From positions 1-15,799 of the forward strand of contig DATCIR010000230.1 of NCBI GenBank assembly GCA_036507695.1: a stretch of 15,799 nt of DNA, in the 5' to 3' direction. A model generated the notes under the pieces. That model had not been told where the DNA came from and did not search any database. It was given only the letters and a program-made list of their open reading frames with translations. The translations under genes were made by a program, and so were the position numbers. Positions within the stretch are counted from its first letter, which is position 1; the number at the start of each line of letters is the position of its first letter. This stretch comes from JAKEGK01 sp036507695 (GTDB lineage: Bacteria; Pseudomonadota; Gammaproteobacteria; SZUA-152). Shown piece by piece: positions 1 through 7,484 of this stretch.

Positions 1-1215
1 CGACTCAATGGCTTTCTGGTAATCACCGGCCCGGTAATTGGCCGCCCCCTTCCACAACGGATCCGTGAACAATTCAGCGGCTGTTGTGGAATCGCCTTGC
101 TCAAGCGCCGCGGCGGCTTGTTGATTTTTATTTTTCCACAACGCAGACCACTCCAGCGCATAGCTGGGCTGGGGCAAGGGTAGTAATACAATCAAGATCA
201 CCGCGAGGTATCCACGGCGAAAAACCAGCGCAATAAACGGCAGCAGGAACAATAACAGCCACGGTCCTTCCTCACGCCACTGGTCAGACTGTAACTTTAC
301 GGCGTCATCGTTCATACCAAAATCATCGTTCAGGCGCGAAGGCGCTATCATTTGTAACAAATCCTCGATGTCCTGATCGTTAGCGGTGATTTTCCGGTAA
401 ATCCCCTGCCCCTGTTGCGCAACCTTGCGTAACTGTGGCTCATCCAGCCTTGCCAATACGATAGAGCCCGCCGCATCTTTAACAAACCCGCCGCCAAGTT
501 CGGCAATTGGCCCGCCTTGTTCGGTACCAATCCCCAATACCGATAATTGATAGCCATTGCCGGTCAATTCCCGCACCGCATCACCGGCGCCGGGCACATC
601 AAGGTCATCCGTTATTATTAGTACATGACCACGAACAATCGATGCCTGTTTGAACAATTCAACCGCTTTGCGCAAGGCCTTGCCGGGATAACTTCCTTGA
701 TACGGCATCAGCTCGGTGGAAAGATCCTTTACCAGAGTCACGACCGTCCGGGTATCTTCCGTCAAGGGTGTCACCACAAACGGTTCCGCCGCGTAAACGA
801 TCAGCGCCGTTTGCCCCTCCCTGCGTTTGTCGAGAATATCCAGCACCTTGTGCCGGGCGCGCGCCAAGCGGCTGGGTTTGATATCGCTTACCTCCATGGA
901 ACGCGACAGATCCAGTACGATGACCAAGGCCGCCTGGGAACGATATACCGGTTGCGGTAATTTAACCCAGGCAGGCCCCGCCAAGGCGATCACCAGTAAC
1001 AAACCACAAACAACCAGGACGATCATCCGCCAGGATGTACCGGGTTGTTGCTCGCTAATAAGTATAAACGGCAATAAGCGGTCATCACAAACCTTGGCCC
1101 AACTGCCCGCCTTTAATTGCCGCCGGGCATACAACCCGCTGACGAACACCAACGGAATTATCGCCAGCAACCAATAAGGGCGGATAAAATGAAAATTAGC
1201 GAAATGCTCCCACAT
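1..1215 (-). CDS. VWA domain protein with C-terminal TPR, BatB/BatC-like (partial, cut by left edge)
   Basis: The frame is open from the ATG at 1215 to the window edge: 405 codons with no stop seen. Visible order: a membrane segment at about residues 15-30, another at about 65-80, a von Willebrand A domain from about residue 95, two hydrophobic stretches at about 325-355, then the start of a TPR-like helical region (ALEQGDSTTAAELF, then NYRAGDYQKAIES). The MIDAS motif is DLSRS (D102, S104, S106), and a TDD at about 202-204 stands where TDG is usual. This is the layout of the membrane-anchored BatB/BatC protein of Bat operons, with VWA and TPR parts in one chain. The VWA domain is expected to face the periplasm and bind protein partners through a metal ion; the exact role is unknown. 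It starts 6 bp after the stop of the upstream VWA gene, so it is co-transcribed. The C-terminus, and probably a BatD gene beyond it, lie outside the window. Confidence 0.88.
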   Translation of the reverse strand, partial: MWEHFANFHFIRPYWLLAIIPLVFVSGLYARRQLKAGSWAKVCDDRLLPFILISEQQPGTSWRMIVLVVCGLLLVIALAGPAWVKLPQPVYRSQAALVIVLDLSRSMEVSDIKPSRLARARHKVLDILDKRREGQTALIVYAAEPFVVTPLTEDTRTVVTLVKDLSTELMPYQGSYPGKALRKAVELFKQASIVRGHVLIITDDLDVPGAGDAVRELTGNGYQLSVLGIGTEQGGPIAELGGGFVKDAAGSIVLARLDEPQLRKVAQQGQGIYRKITANDQDIEDLLQMIAPSRLNDDFGMNDDAVKLQSDQWREEGPWLLLFLLPFIALVFRRGYLAVILIVLLPLPQPSYALEWSALWKNKNQQAAAALEQGDSTTAAELFTDPLWKGAANYRAGDYQKAIES

Positions 1216-1221
1216 GAATGC

Positions 1222-2238
1222 TTAGCGCCTTAAAGTCATTAACAACACGATTGCCATCGCCAGCAGCAACGCAATCGACAGGGGCCAGAAATAAAGGGAT
1301 GTTTTCGGACGAAAGCTTTTTGACTCGCGGGCGATGGGCTCCAGTTCATCCAACAACTGATAGATTTTCTCCAGCTCCCGGGTATCCCGGGCGCGGAAAT
1401 ACTTGCCGCCGGTCATCTCCGCAATCGCGGTCAAGGCGCCTTCGTCGAGATCGATCGAGGGATTGATGCGGCGCGCGCCGAACAACGACGGCACAATCAC
1501 CTGATCGGCGCCAATACCGATGGTATATATTTTCAATCCTTCCTGTGCCGCGAGTTCAGCGGCCTTCGCCGGCGCCACTTCACCGGCGGTATTGGCGCCA
1601 TCGGTTAATAAAATGAGAATCGGCTTGGATTTTTCACTGTCCGGCGCTGCGGAGCCAGCGGCTTGCATATCGCGAAAGCGCTTAACCGCCAGGCCAATGG
1701 CATCACCGATAGCGGTTTCTTTCCCGGCCAGGCCGATGACCGATTCATCCAATAAAATCTTTACGGTTTTACGATCAAAGGTCAATGGTGTTTGCACATA
1801 CGCTTGCCGGCCAAATAAAATCAAACCCAGGCGGTCGCCCACGCGCCGCTCAATAAATTCGCCGGCGACGGCTTTAATCGCCGTCAACCGGTCCACGCGC
1901 TGATTGTTGCGCAACACAAAGTCTTCCATCTCCATACTGCCGGATAAATCCACCGCGAGCATGATATCCCGGCCGCTAACCGGCAATTCGATGGGATCTC
2001 CCAGCCACTGCGGCCGCGCTGCCGCCAGGACCAGGCACGCCCATACCAACACCGCCAGCCAGAATAACCCGTTATTCTTCGCTTGGACCAATCCGCCACT
2101 GGTCACCGTTTTAAAGTCGTCAAGAAACGGCACGCGCAACGCGGACTCATCCTGCGTCCTGGCAACCGGCAGCGCATAACGATACAGCCATGGCAAAGGT
2201 AACAACAGCAACACCCATAACCATTCGATCGTCAACAT
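1222..2238 (-). CDS. VWA domain membrane protein, BatA-like
   Basis: The protein has 338 residues. N-terminal hydrophobic segments at about 5-20 and 58-75 are followed by a full VWA domain at about 90-270 and a C-terminal membrane segment at about 313-335. All MIDAS elements are visible: DLSGS (D97, S99, S101), T175 in KETAIGDA, and LTDG with D213, so metal-dependent partner binding should be intact. This matches BatA-type proteins, with the VWA domain held at the membrane between anchors. The start is the ATG at 2238, which shares one base with the TAA stop of the upstream DUF4381 gene (TAATG). A longer reading 46 codons upstream would run into that gene and lacks the hydrophobic start expected of the family. 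The overlap points to translational coupling. Family assignment is firm; the cellular function of Bat proteins is poorly known. Confidence 0.92.
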   Translation of the reverse strand: MLTIEWLWVLLLLPLPWLYRYALPVARTQDESALRVPFLDDFKTVTSGGLVQAKNNGLFWLAVLVWACLVLAAARPQWLGDPIELPVSGRDIMLAVDLSGSMEMEDFVLRNNQRVDRLTAIKAVAGEFIERRVGDRLGLILFGRQAYVQTPLTFDRKTVKILLDESVIGLAGKETAIGDAIGLAVKRFRDMQAAGSAAPDSEKSKPILILLTDGANTAGEVAPAKAAELAAQEGLKIYTIGIGADQVIVPSLFGARRINPSIDLDEGALTAIAEMTGGKYFRARDTRELEKIYQLLDELEPIARESKSFRPKTSLYFWPLSIALLLAMAIVLLMTLRR

Positions 2239-2774
2239 TAGCGCACTCCACTCGCTAATGGCGGCCTGGCCTGACGCGCGGCGGATTGTATCCAATCGCG
2301 GCACAGCGACAACAACTGCTGGGCGTCTTGTGGTCCCGGTCCAACCCGTTTTTGATAAGGCGCGCGCACCATCCATTGACCCAATGGACTGTGAAATTTT
2401 GCGGGCAGCTTTACTGAGGTTTGTTGTTCGGCAATCTCATCCAGCAAACGCAGCCAGGCCTCGCCGGTGATGCCGGCGGCGTTCCTGTCCGGGAACGCGC
2501 TAAGCGTGATCCTGCGCAGCAGCGCGGATAAATCCTCCACCAGCTTTTGCGTATCGCCATGGCGGTTATAGTTCGCGGTAAGCGCATTGAACTCGGCCAA
2601 CGCCAAGCGGGAAAACTGTTGGCTTTTGTTGATACGCCGGACAATCAACACCAGCGCGGCCAATGCCATGATCAACGCCAGCAGCAACCACCATCCCAAG
2701 GCGGGCGGCCACCACGCCACGCCATCGGGCAAATGGATATCACGTAACGGCAATGATTCGATACCGGGATTCAT
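2238..2774 (-). CDS. DUF4381 domain-containing membrane protein
   Basis: A 178-residue protein opening with a short extracytoplasmic-type stretch (LPLRDIHLPDGVAWWPPALG), then one strong membrane helix at about residues 27-46 followed by basic residues (RRINK). The remainder is a soluble helical domain rich in Leu, Arg and Trp (for example ALLRRITLSAFP and GEAWLRLLDE). The LPLRDIHLP...WWPPALGWW start is the signature of the DUF4381 family, which sits between DUF58 and VWA genes in gammaproteobacterial Bat/MoxR operons. No catalytic residues are known. It begins 7 bp after the DUF58 stop and ends overlapping the next start codon, so it is in the same operon. Its likely role is as a membrane partner of the VWA proteins; this is inferred from context only. 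Confidence 0.9.
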   Translation of the reverse strand: MNPGIESLPLRDIHLPDGVAWWPPALGWWLLLALIMALAALVLIVRRINKSQQFSRLALAEFNALTANYNRHGDTQKLVEDLSALLRRITLSAFPDRNAAGITGEAWLRLLDEIAEQQTSVKLPAKFHSPLGQWMVRAPYQKRVGPGPQDAQQLLSLCRDWIQSAARQARPPLASGVR

Positions 2775-2781
2775 GCCACGC

Positions 2782-3777
2782 CTAACCTGTTTTAAACGTT
2801 AAATAGAGTTTAGTGCGCAGGGCTTCCAACACATCATCTTGCGTGGACAGCGTTATGCACCCCATGCGATGCCGCATGCACATATTTTTCAGATCATGGA
2901 CTTTTTGCCGGTGTTTGGTGGCGTAGGATTGGCGGGCTCTGTCATTCGAGGTATCAATCGCCAACACCTGTTGTTCGTTGCCCACCCGGTAAATCCCGGC
3001 ATCCGGCAATAGTTCTTCAAGTGGATCACTGACCAACAGCAGGATGACATCATTGTGTTGCGTAATCTGTGTCAGTACCGATTCGGCCTGGCGGTCGAAA
3101 TCCCGAAAATCACTGATCAGGAAAATTAAACTCCCGGGCTTTGCGACACGCCGCAACCGGACCAGGGCTTGATAACAGGCGGCTTGTTGCTCGGCAGCAG
3201 ACGTCTTTGATGAGCGGCCGTTGGTCAACGGCAAGGACGACATTTGGGACAATAGTTGTAATAGATGGAGTACCGCCGACTTTCCCCCGCGAGGCCGTAA
3301 TTCGTGATGCTGATTCTCGGCGAATATCAAGCCGCCGATTCGATCCCGTTGGTGGTGAGCGCTCCACGCGAGCAAAGCCGCGGTTTGCGATGCTAGTACC
3401 GATTTAAAAACACCGCGGGTCGCAAAAAACATCGGCGGCCGGTAGTCGACCCAGACAATGACGGACCTTTCCCTTTCCTCACGAAACAGCTTGGTGTGCG
3501 CTTTCCCGGTGCGGGCGGTTACCCGCCAATCCAGTGTCCTGATATCATCGCCGGATTGATATAACCGGACTTCGTCAAACTCCATGCCGCGGCCGCGAAA
3601 TGGGGAATAATATTGTCCGGTTTGCAAGGCACGCACCTTGGCAACCTTGAGCGGAAGACTTTGCGCGGCGTGATGCAGTTGAATTAACCGCGCCGTGCTT
3701 ACATAAACCAATCCGTCCGACCCGGCCGGCAATGATGCATCCGTAACGTTGTTTTCTTCAAAGGTCGCTAAACTCAT
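2782..3777 (-). CDS. DUF58 domain-containing protein
   Basis: A 331-residue protein with the DUF58 core at about residues 60-105: GRGMEFDEVR, then YQSGDDIRTLDW and RVTART, ending in LFREERER. A VWA-like fold follows from VIVWVD at 106-111. No membrane segment is evident, so it is probably cytoplasmic or peripheral. DUF58 proteins are encoded next to MoxR ATPases and are thought to act with them and the Bat VWA proteins; the biochemical role is unsettled. The usual MIDAS triplet DxSxS reads D111-Y-R-P-P here, so both serines are missing and metal binding at this site is doubtful. The ATG at 3777 overlaps the moxR stop by four bases (ATGA), indicating translational coupling. Confidence 0.92.
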   Translation of the reverse strand: MSLATFEENNVTDASLPAGSDGLVYVSTARLIQLHHAAQSLPLKVAKVRALQTGQYYSPFRGRGMEFDEVRLYQSGDDIRTLDWRVTARTGKAHTKLFREERERSVIVWVDYRPPMFFATRGVFKSVLASQTAALLAWSAHHQRDRIGGLIFAENQHHELRPRGGKSAVLHLLQLLSQMSSLPLTNGRSSKTSAAEQQAACYQALVRLRRVAKPGSLIFLISDFRDFDRQAESVLTQITQHNDVILLLVSDPLEELLPDAGIYRVGNEQQVLAIDTSNDRARQSYATKHRQKVHDLKNMCMRHRMGCITLSTQDDVLEALRTKLYLTFKTG

Positions 3778-4811
3778 GGCACCGCGATGCGGGATATCAA
3801 GGTTTCAACAAATCGATCGGGTGTAATACCTTCTGCTTCAGCTTCATAGGTGAGCAGGATACGATGCCGCAACACGTCGTACGCCATATTCTGGATATCC
3901 TGTGGGTCAACATAGTCGCGTCCCGCCAGCCAGGCATGGGCGCGCGCGCAACGATCCAGCGCAATGGTCGCGCGCGGACTGGCGCCATATTGAATCCAGT
4001 TTGCCAGATCATCCCCGTAGACTTTGGGTTTGCGGGTGCTCAGCACGAGTTCCAGCAGGTACTGTTCCAGGTTCTTGGCGAGATACACTTCCAGAACTTC
4101 CTTGCGCGCTTCGAACAATCCCGCTTGCGTGATAATTTCCTTGTGCACGCTGGCCACTTTGGCAACCTCAACCGGAGCGCCGTCATCCGGCTCATTGCCG
4201 CGGCTGATAATATGCTGCAGTTTATGCTCGGCTTCCTGGCTTGCTTCAGCCCGTGCCAGTTCCAAGATGGATTTTTCAGATTTGGGATCAGGGTAATCAA
4301 TCCGCACGTGCATTAGGAAGCGATCCAGTTGCGCTTCCGGTAAGGGATAGGTTCCTTCCTGCTCAATAGGATTTTGCGTCGCCATCACCAAAAACAAACC
4401 CGGTAATGGATAGGTCTTCATGCCGACCGTAATCTGCCGTTCCGCCATGGCTTCCAGTAACGCTGATTGCACTTTGGCCGGCGCGCGATTGATCTCGTCC
4501 GCCAAGATCAAATTATGAAACAAGGGCCCCTTTTGAAACGCGAAAGTGCCGGTTTGCGCCCGGAAAATTTCCGTACCCGTGAGATCGGCCGGTAACAAGT
4601 CCGGCGTAAACTGAATGCGGTGGAAATCCCCTTCGATGGCTTCGCTTAGCACCTTGATCGCCCGGGTCTTGGCCAGACCGGGCGCGCCCTCCACCAGTAA
4701 ATGCCCATCACACAACAAAGCGATCAGTAACCGGTCGACAAGCGCCTGCTGACCGATAATGTACTGATTCACGTGTTGATTTAGTTTTTGTAACGACTCC
4801 GCTTGCCCCAT
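3774..4811 (-). CDS. MoxR family AAA+ ATPase
   Basis: A 345-residue AAA+ ATPase of the MoxR (RavA-like) group. The Walker A loop is GAPGLAKT (42-49), Walker B is LILADEIN (101-108), the sensor-1 region is ATQNP (144-148), and the family hallmark QEGTYPLPEAQLDRF runs to about 165. A C-terminal helical lid follows, with SPRATIAL and DIQNMAYDVLRHR. MoxR ATPases are thought to work as chaperone-like machines that mature or remodel partners through VWA proteins encoded alongside, as here. It is the first gene of the operon. I chose the ATG at 4811 because AGAGG lies 6 bp upstream of it; a TTG 16 codons earlier (4859) is in frame but has no good ribosome binding site and would add a non-conserved N-terminus. 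The gene overlaps the DUF58 start by 4 bp. Confidence 0.94.
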   Translation of the reverse strand: MGQAESLQKLNQHVNQYIIGQQALVDRLLIALLCDGHLLVEGAPGLAKTRAIKVLSEAIEGDFHRIQFTPDLLPADLTGTEIFRAQTGTFAFQKGPLFHNLILADEINRAPAKVQSALLEAMAERQITVGMKTYPLPGLFLVMATQNPIEQEGTYPLPEAQLDRFLMHVRIDYPDPKSEKSILELARAEASQEAEHKLQHIISRGNEPDDGAPVEVAKVASVHKEIITQAGLFEARKEVLEVYLAKNLEQYLLELVLSTRKPKVYGDDLANWIQYGASPRATIALDRCARAHAWLAGRDYVDPQDIQNMAYDVLRHRILLTYEAEAEGITPDRFVETLISRIAVP

Positions 4812-4817
4812 GGATCG

Positions 4818-4822
4818 CCTCT
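4818..4822 (-). promoter_or_regulatory. ribosome binding site deciding the moxR start
   Basis: On the minus strand AGAGG is followed by six bases and then the ATG at 4811. The spacing is good and this is the reason to prefer this start over the upstream TTG. Confidence 0.6.
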
Positions 4823-5220
4823 GCTGAATTGTTTTTGTGGATAATCCTCTGTAACTCAAATCTGCCTGATTTTATTCGCGATTTTGGGTGGTCTCAACAC
4901 CACCGGAGCCCGAATCGCTCTGCAACGGCCGGCAAAACCTATAGATAGCCTAAATAGCGCAAGAGTTCACTTAAAATACCTACGGATTTGAGCGGTTAGC
5001 CTATAGAACTACCGCCGTTATTGCAATGTGACAAAAAATCGAGCTGAGAACGTTGAGGGATTGGTGCGGATTTCGTGGGTGGTCAACGGTCTTCATCTAC
5101 CCAGGGACGCGAAAACGCAAGGGATTTAGGAGTTAGTTGTGTACGTGCAACCTGGCATAGGTTTTGGAAAGATGTTCTGTTCCCCAGGGCCGCGAATTTT
5201 ACTGAGCAGCCATTATAAGG
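4823..5220. other. intergenic region between the moxR operon and bolA; no gene recognised
   Basis: About 400 bp between two minus-strand genes. It should hold the promoter of the moxR operon and the 3' end of the bolA transcript. I see no convincing -35/-10 pair and no hairpin with a T-run. One short hairpin (GGTGGT at 4887-4892 with ACCACC at 4899-4904) lies in the presumed moxR leader. Open frames here are short and lack ribosome binding sites. Confidence 0.5.
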
Positions 5221-5538
5221 TCAGGATAATTTGGAACCACCGCGGCAGGGTGGCGACATTGGCGCTTCACCATGCCGATCGCGCCATTCGGCTTCGGTGT
5301 AAGTATGCAATGCCAGCGCATGAATACGGTTTTTAAGTTCGTCTTCCAATAACTTGTTAATAGTACGATGACGCGCAACCAAACTTTGTCCTTCAAACGC
5401 GTTGGAAACCATGACCACTTTAAAATGCGATTCGGAACCCGGCGGCACATTATGGTTTTTACTTTCATTCACGACTTCCAGATGCAATGCATCAATGCCT
5501 TCCGCCAGCTTTTCTTCAATTGTTGATTGCACACTCAT
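5221..5538 (-). CDS. bolA: BolA family protein
   Basis: A 105-residue protein covering the whole BolA domain: N-terminal helix (STIEEKLAEGI), the conserved stretch NESKNHNVPPGSESHFKVV (H29, H38), then R56-H57-R-T-I-NKLLEDEL and the C-terminal IHALALHTYTEAEW. BolA proteins form a class II KH-like fold and bind monothiol glutaredoxins through a shared [2Fe-2S] cluster; some also bind DNA and affect cell shape and stress responses. H78 in ALALHTYT is at the position of the usual cluster ligand. The extra tail after EAEW (about 20 residues with one Cys) is not part of the conserved domain. The start at 5538 has an excellent ribosome binding site (AGGAGC, 5 bp away). It diverges from thpR. It could be the paralogue IbaG/YrbA rather than BolA proper, but the length and HNVPPGSESHF motif favour BolA. 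Confidence 0.92.
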   Translation of the reverse strand: MSVQSTIEEKLAEGIDALHLEVVNESKNHNVPPGSESHFKVVMVSNAFEGQSLVARHRTINKLLEDELKNRIHALALHTYTEAEWRDRHGEAPMSPPCRGGSKLS

Positions 5539-5543
5539 ATAGT

Positions 5544-5549
5544 GCTCCT
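5544..5549 (-). promoter_or_regulatory. ribosome binding site of bolA
   Basis: AGGAGC on the minus strand, five bases before the ATG at 5538. It fixes the start and is one of the strongest Shine-Dalgarno matches in the window. Confidence 0.65.
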
Positions 5550-5711
5550 AATAATACTGTCTTTAATTACGCGTTCAAAACCGCTTGAAATTGAACCGAG
5601 TCCAAGATAGATTGCCAGAATAATTATCTCGCCTATATATCTCTGTAGCAGTAAATGCTAATCGCAAGCCTTATTGTAAACAGTAACCAGATTGTAAATT
5701 GTAAGCAGTAA

Positions 5712-5903
5712 TTAGTTCTACTTTGTTACTTTAAATGGCCGCATGCACAGCGCGGGAGGCGGAGGTGTCTGGCAAGACCGTTGGCGGCAGGGATGCCGCC
5801 ATCGAGCCTGCATGGATGCATTTACGGCGTGTCTTGCCAGACGCCTCCGCTTCCCGTGCGGGATTGTTCATAAACATAAACTAAAGTAACAAAGTAGAGT
5901 TAG
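5712..5903. mobile_element. MITE-like palindromic element with TTAG direct repeats
   Basis: The element body is 5716-5899 (184 bp). The ends are 18-bp inverted repeats matching at 17 positions (5716-5733, TTCTACTTTGTTACTTTA, with 5882-5899). A second inverted pair lies inside, 5752-5778 with 5831-5859 (GGAGGCGGAGGTGTCTGGCA type), so almost the whole element can fold into one long hairpin. The centre holds two small palindromes, GGCGGCA/TGCCGCC at 5783-5800 and TGCATGGATGCA at 5809-5820. The four bases TTAG flank both ends directly (5712-5715 and 5900-5903), as expected of a target-site duplication. It encodes no protein. The right end is 10 bp from the thpR ATG. The inner part resembles intergenic repeats I recall from many gammaproteobacterial genomes. 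Confidence 0.7.
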
Positions 5904-5909
5904 ACGGTA

Positions 5910-6479
5910 ATGACTAAGAAAATTCGCGCGTTTTACGCCATTGAATTAAACGACGAAGTACAAAATGCGGCGCTCCACATCATACAGCAATTGAAAACTT
6001 TTGATTGGAGTGAACACGTCCGTTGGACACCCGCCGAGAACCTGCATTTAACCATACGGTTTTTAGGCGATGTCACTGAAGAACAACTGACACAGCTCAA
6101 CACAGCCATTCAATCCAGGCTGGCAACCATCGAGCCGTTTTCCATTATGTTCAAGGAGCCGCGTTTGTTTCCGCATTTTAAAAAGCCGCGCGTGGTAGCG
6201 GCTATGATCCCTTATAACGACGCATTACAGGCACTGGCTGAAATTTTGGAATCCAGCGCGGTTGCAGCCGGCTTAGAACCGGAAACCAGACAGTACAAAG
6301 GGCACCTGACGCTGGGCCGCTGCAATAAATCGTTCCCAAAGCGGATTAAAGTGGAGTCTCTTCCCTTCTCATCCAAACTAATGGTGACCAGGGTAGCCTT
6401 GTTTCAAAGCCAATTAACCAGTGAAGGGCCTACTTATATAAGGCTGATGGAGCTTCCGTTACACTCGGACAATGTGTAA
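5910..6479 (+). CDS. thpR: RNA 2',3'-cyclic phosphodiesterase (ThpR, 2'-5' RNA ligase family)
   Basis: A 189-residue protein of the 2H phosphoesterase superfamily. The two catalytic HxT motifs are present: HLTIRFLG with H46 and T48, and HLTLGR with H132 and T134. The N-terminus KIRAFYAIEL is also typical. The enzyme hydrolyses 2',3'-cyclic phosphate ends of RNA to 2'-phosphates, and can join tRNA halves through a 2'-5' bond in vitro; it acts in the cytoplasm and its physiological substrate is uncertain. Length is normal for the family. The start at 5910 matches the family N-terminus, but the sequence before it (GACGGTA) is a poor ribosome binding site, and a MITE-like palindrome ends 10 bp upstream, so translation initiation may be weak or use the element. 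It stands alone on the plus strand, divergent from bolA. Confidence 0.93.
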   Translation: MTKKIRAFYAIELNDEVQNAALHIIQQLKTFDWSEHVRWTPAENLHLTIRFLGDVTEEQLTQLNTAIQSRLATIEPFSIMFKEPRLFPHFKKPRVVAAMIPYNDALQALAEILESSAVAAGLEPETRQYKGHLTLGRCNKSFPKRIKVESLPFSSKLMVTRVALFQSQLTSEGPTYIRLMELPLHSDNV

Positions 6480-6700
6480 GAACTTGTTGACGTACTGAAT
6501 CCATTACGGACCGCGCACCACAAGGTACATTGCCACGCCCATTGCGCAAAACTTCTTTAAGGATATTATTGATTGGTGTGCTCAACAAAGATGGTCCGGC
6601 ACAACAACCAGCACAACAATAAGTGTACCAACGCGCACAACCCATTGAGTTAAACACTATTGTCTTATGCTGTATCGCATTAACATAAAAAAGCTATCCA

Positions 6701-6734
6701 TAAAAAAACGGGCATCCATCACTGGATGCCCGTT
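6701..6734 (-). terminator. intrinsic terminator reading on the minus strand
   Basis: A 12-bp perfect stem (AACGGGCATCCA at 6707-6718 with TGGATGCCCGTT at 6723-6734) has a 4-base loop. On the minus strand it is followed by a run of T (6701-6708); on the plus strand no T-run follows. It is therefore directional and would end transcripts coming from above 6734. The nearest annotated minus-strand gene ends 750 bp away, at 7485, which makes an unannotated short transcript plausible. Confidence 0.75.
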
Positions 6735-6805
6735 AACATTGCTTCCCAACCATGACAGATCAAGAAGCACCCAAAACCTGTGAACCTATCGCCTACTTAA
6801 AAATA

Positions 6806-6900
6806 TTTTCACTTTATCCGCCTTGCCTCAGCCATACATTCCTTTATCTGTAGTTCTTTATCTAAAAGAATGCAGTCAAAGTACTTTCTTAAAGTGAAAA
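6806..6900. repeat. 95-bp imperfect inverted repeat
   Basis: TTTTCACTTTA (6806-6816) and its exact complement TAAAGTGAAAA (6890-6900) bound a segment with weaker internal pairing around CATTCCTTTAT and AAAAGAATG. It could be a decayed mobile palindrome or the folded part of a small RNA ending at the terminator at 6701-6734. No coding capacity is evident. Confidence 0.4.
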
Positions 6901-7260
6901 ACTATTACGATGTGCTGTAACCGTGTTGCTCTTGTTACCCATCGTTCGATCCAAGTTTGATCCATGTAAGTTCAATATGCGAGTGACTGCAATTCTCGAA
7001 AGCGAATTGTTCAACATTTGTTCTATCGCTTTATTGACATGCCTCACATAGCTTAATGCGAGTTTTCACATCTGACAACTGGCTGTAATTATAAGGTTAT
7101 ACGCAGCGTGGCATATTTTATTATTTATAATCAATAAGTTACAGAGGGTGAAATCCAGGTGTTTTTCTCACTTTTGAAAAAAATATTTTTTATAGATCGC
7201 CAAGCATACAATTCCAAGATCTAGAGTTTCACGTGTACCACGCCAGGGTGGGAGTTTTCA

Positions 7261-7307
7261 TTGTTCTATAACTCACTGTTAACTCGGATATTTTAGAAAT
7301 AGAACAA
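7261..7307. repeat. short inverted repeat in intergenic DNA
   Basis: TTGTTCTAT (7261-7269) is exactly inverted as ATAGAACAA (7299-7307), with 29 bases between. No T-run follows directly. Its function is unknown; it may be chance in AT-rich DNA. Confidence 0.3.
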
Positions 7308-7484
7308 GAAAAACAACTATTTTTTTGACAAACCGGCGCATCGGCTAATCATCAAAAAACAGTTCATAGGACCCAAGATTAAAAAATAGGCATGGTTTTT
7401 TGGCTATGCGGTGCAGGACCGTTGCGGCCCATATGGTAGTGATGGCAACCCTCCAAAACAGGAAGATGCTTTAATTTCCGGGTT

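Larger units (their letters stand above)
6480..7484. other. AT-rich intergenic kilobase, no recognised gene; possible small RNA
   Basis: About 1 kb between the thpR stop and the stop of the deacetylase gene, visibly richer in A and T than the genes around it. It contains a strong minus-strand terminator (6701-6734), a long imperfect inverted repeat (6806-6900) and a 9-bp inverted repeat (7261-7307). No open frame here has a ribosome binding site plus recognisable protein sequence. The longest, 6430-6657 minus, has 75 codons and many Cys, and is discussed as a finding. A TTGACA occurs at 7325-7330 on the plus strand without a convincing -10. The region may be a decayed remnant or hold a minus-strand non-coding RNA. 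Confidence 0.45.

Noticed and set aside
625..1177. Plus-strand open frames of about 110 codons
   Set aside because: They are shadows of the VWA/TPR gene on the minus strand, whose frame is continuous with VWA motifs.
3864..4316. A 150-codon plus-strand open frame
   Set aside because: Antisense to the moxR C-terminal region, which has clear family motifs; no independent protein signature.
4999..5014. AGCCTATAGAA near a similar sequence at about 11378
   Set aside because: Only about ten bases are shared and the flanks differ, so it is too short to call a repeat or operator.
5550..5577. A possible bolA promoter, TTGAAC-16 bp-TATTAT on the minus strand
   Set aside because: The -10 box touches the ribosome binding site, so the predicted start of transcription would fall inside or after it. 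The match is probably chance.
7325..7351. TTGACA followed by TAATCA on the plus strand as a promoter
   Set aside because: The spacer is only 15 bp, the -10 match is weak and no plus-strand gene follows.
7405..7484. Possible riboswitch-like segment with GGCAACC and paired G/C stretches
   Set aside because: I could not match any riboswitch consensus, and it lies at the 3' side of a convergent gene where a leader is not expected.
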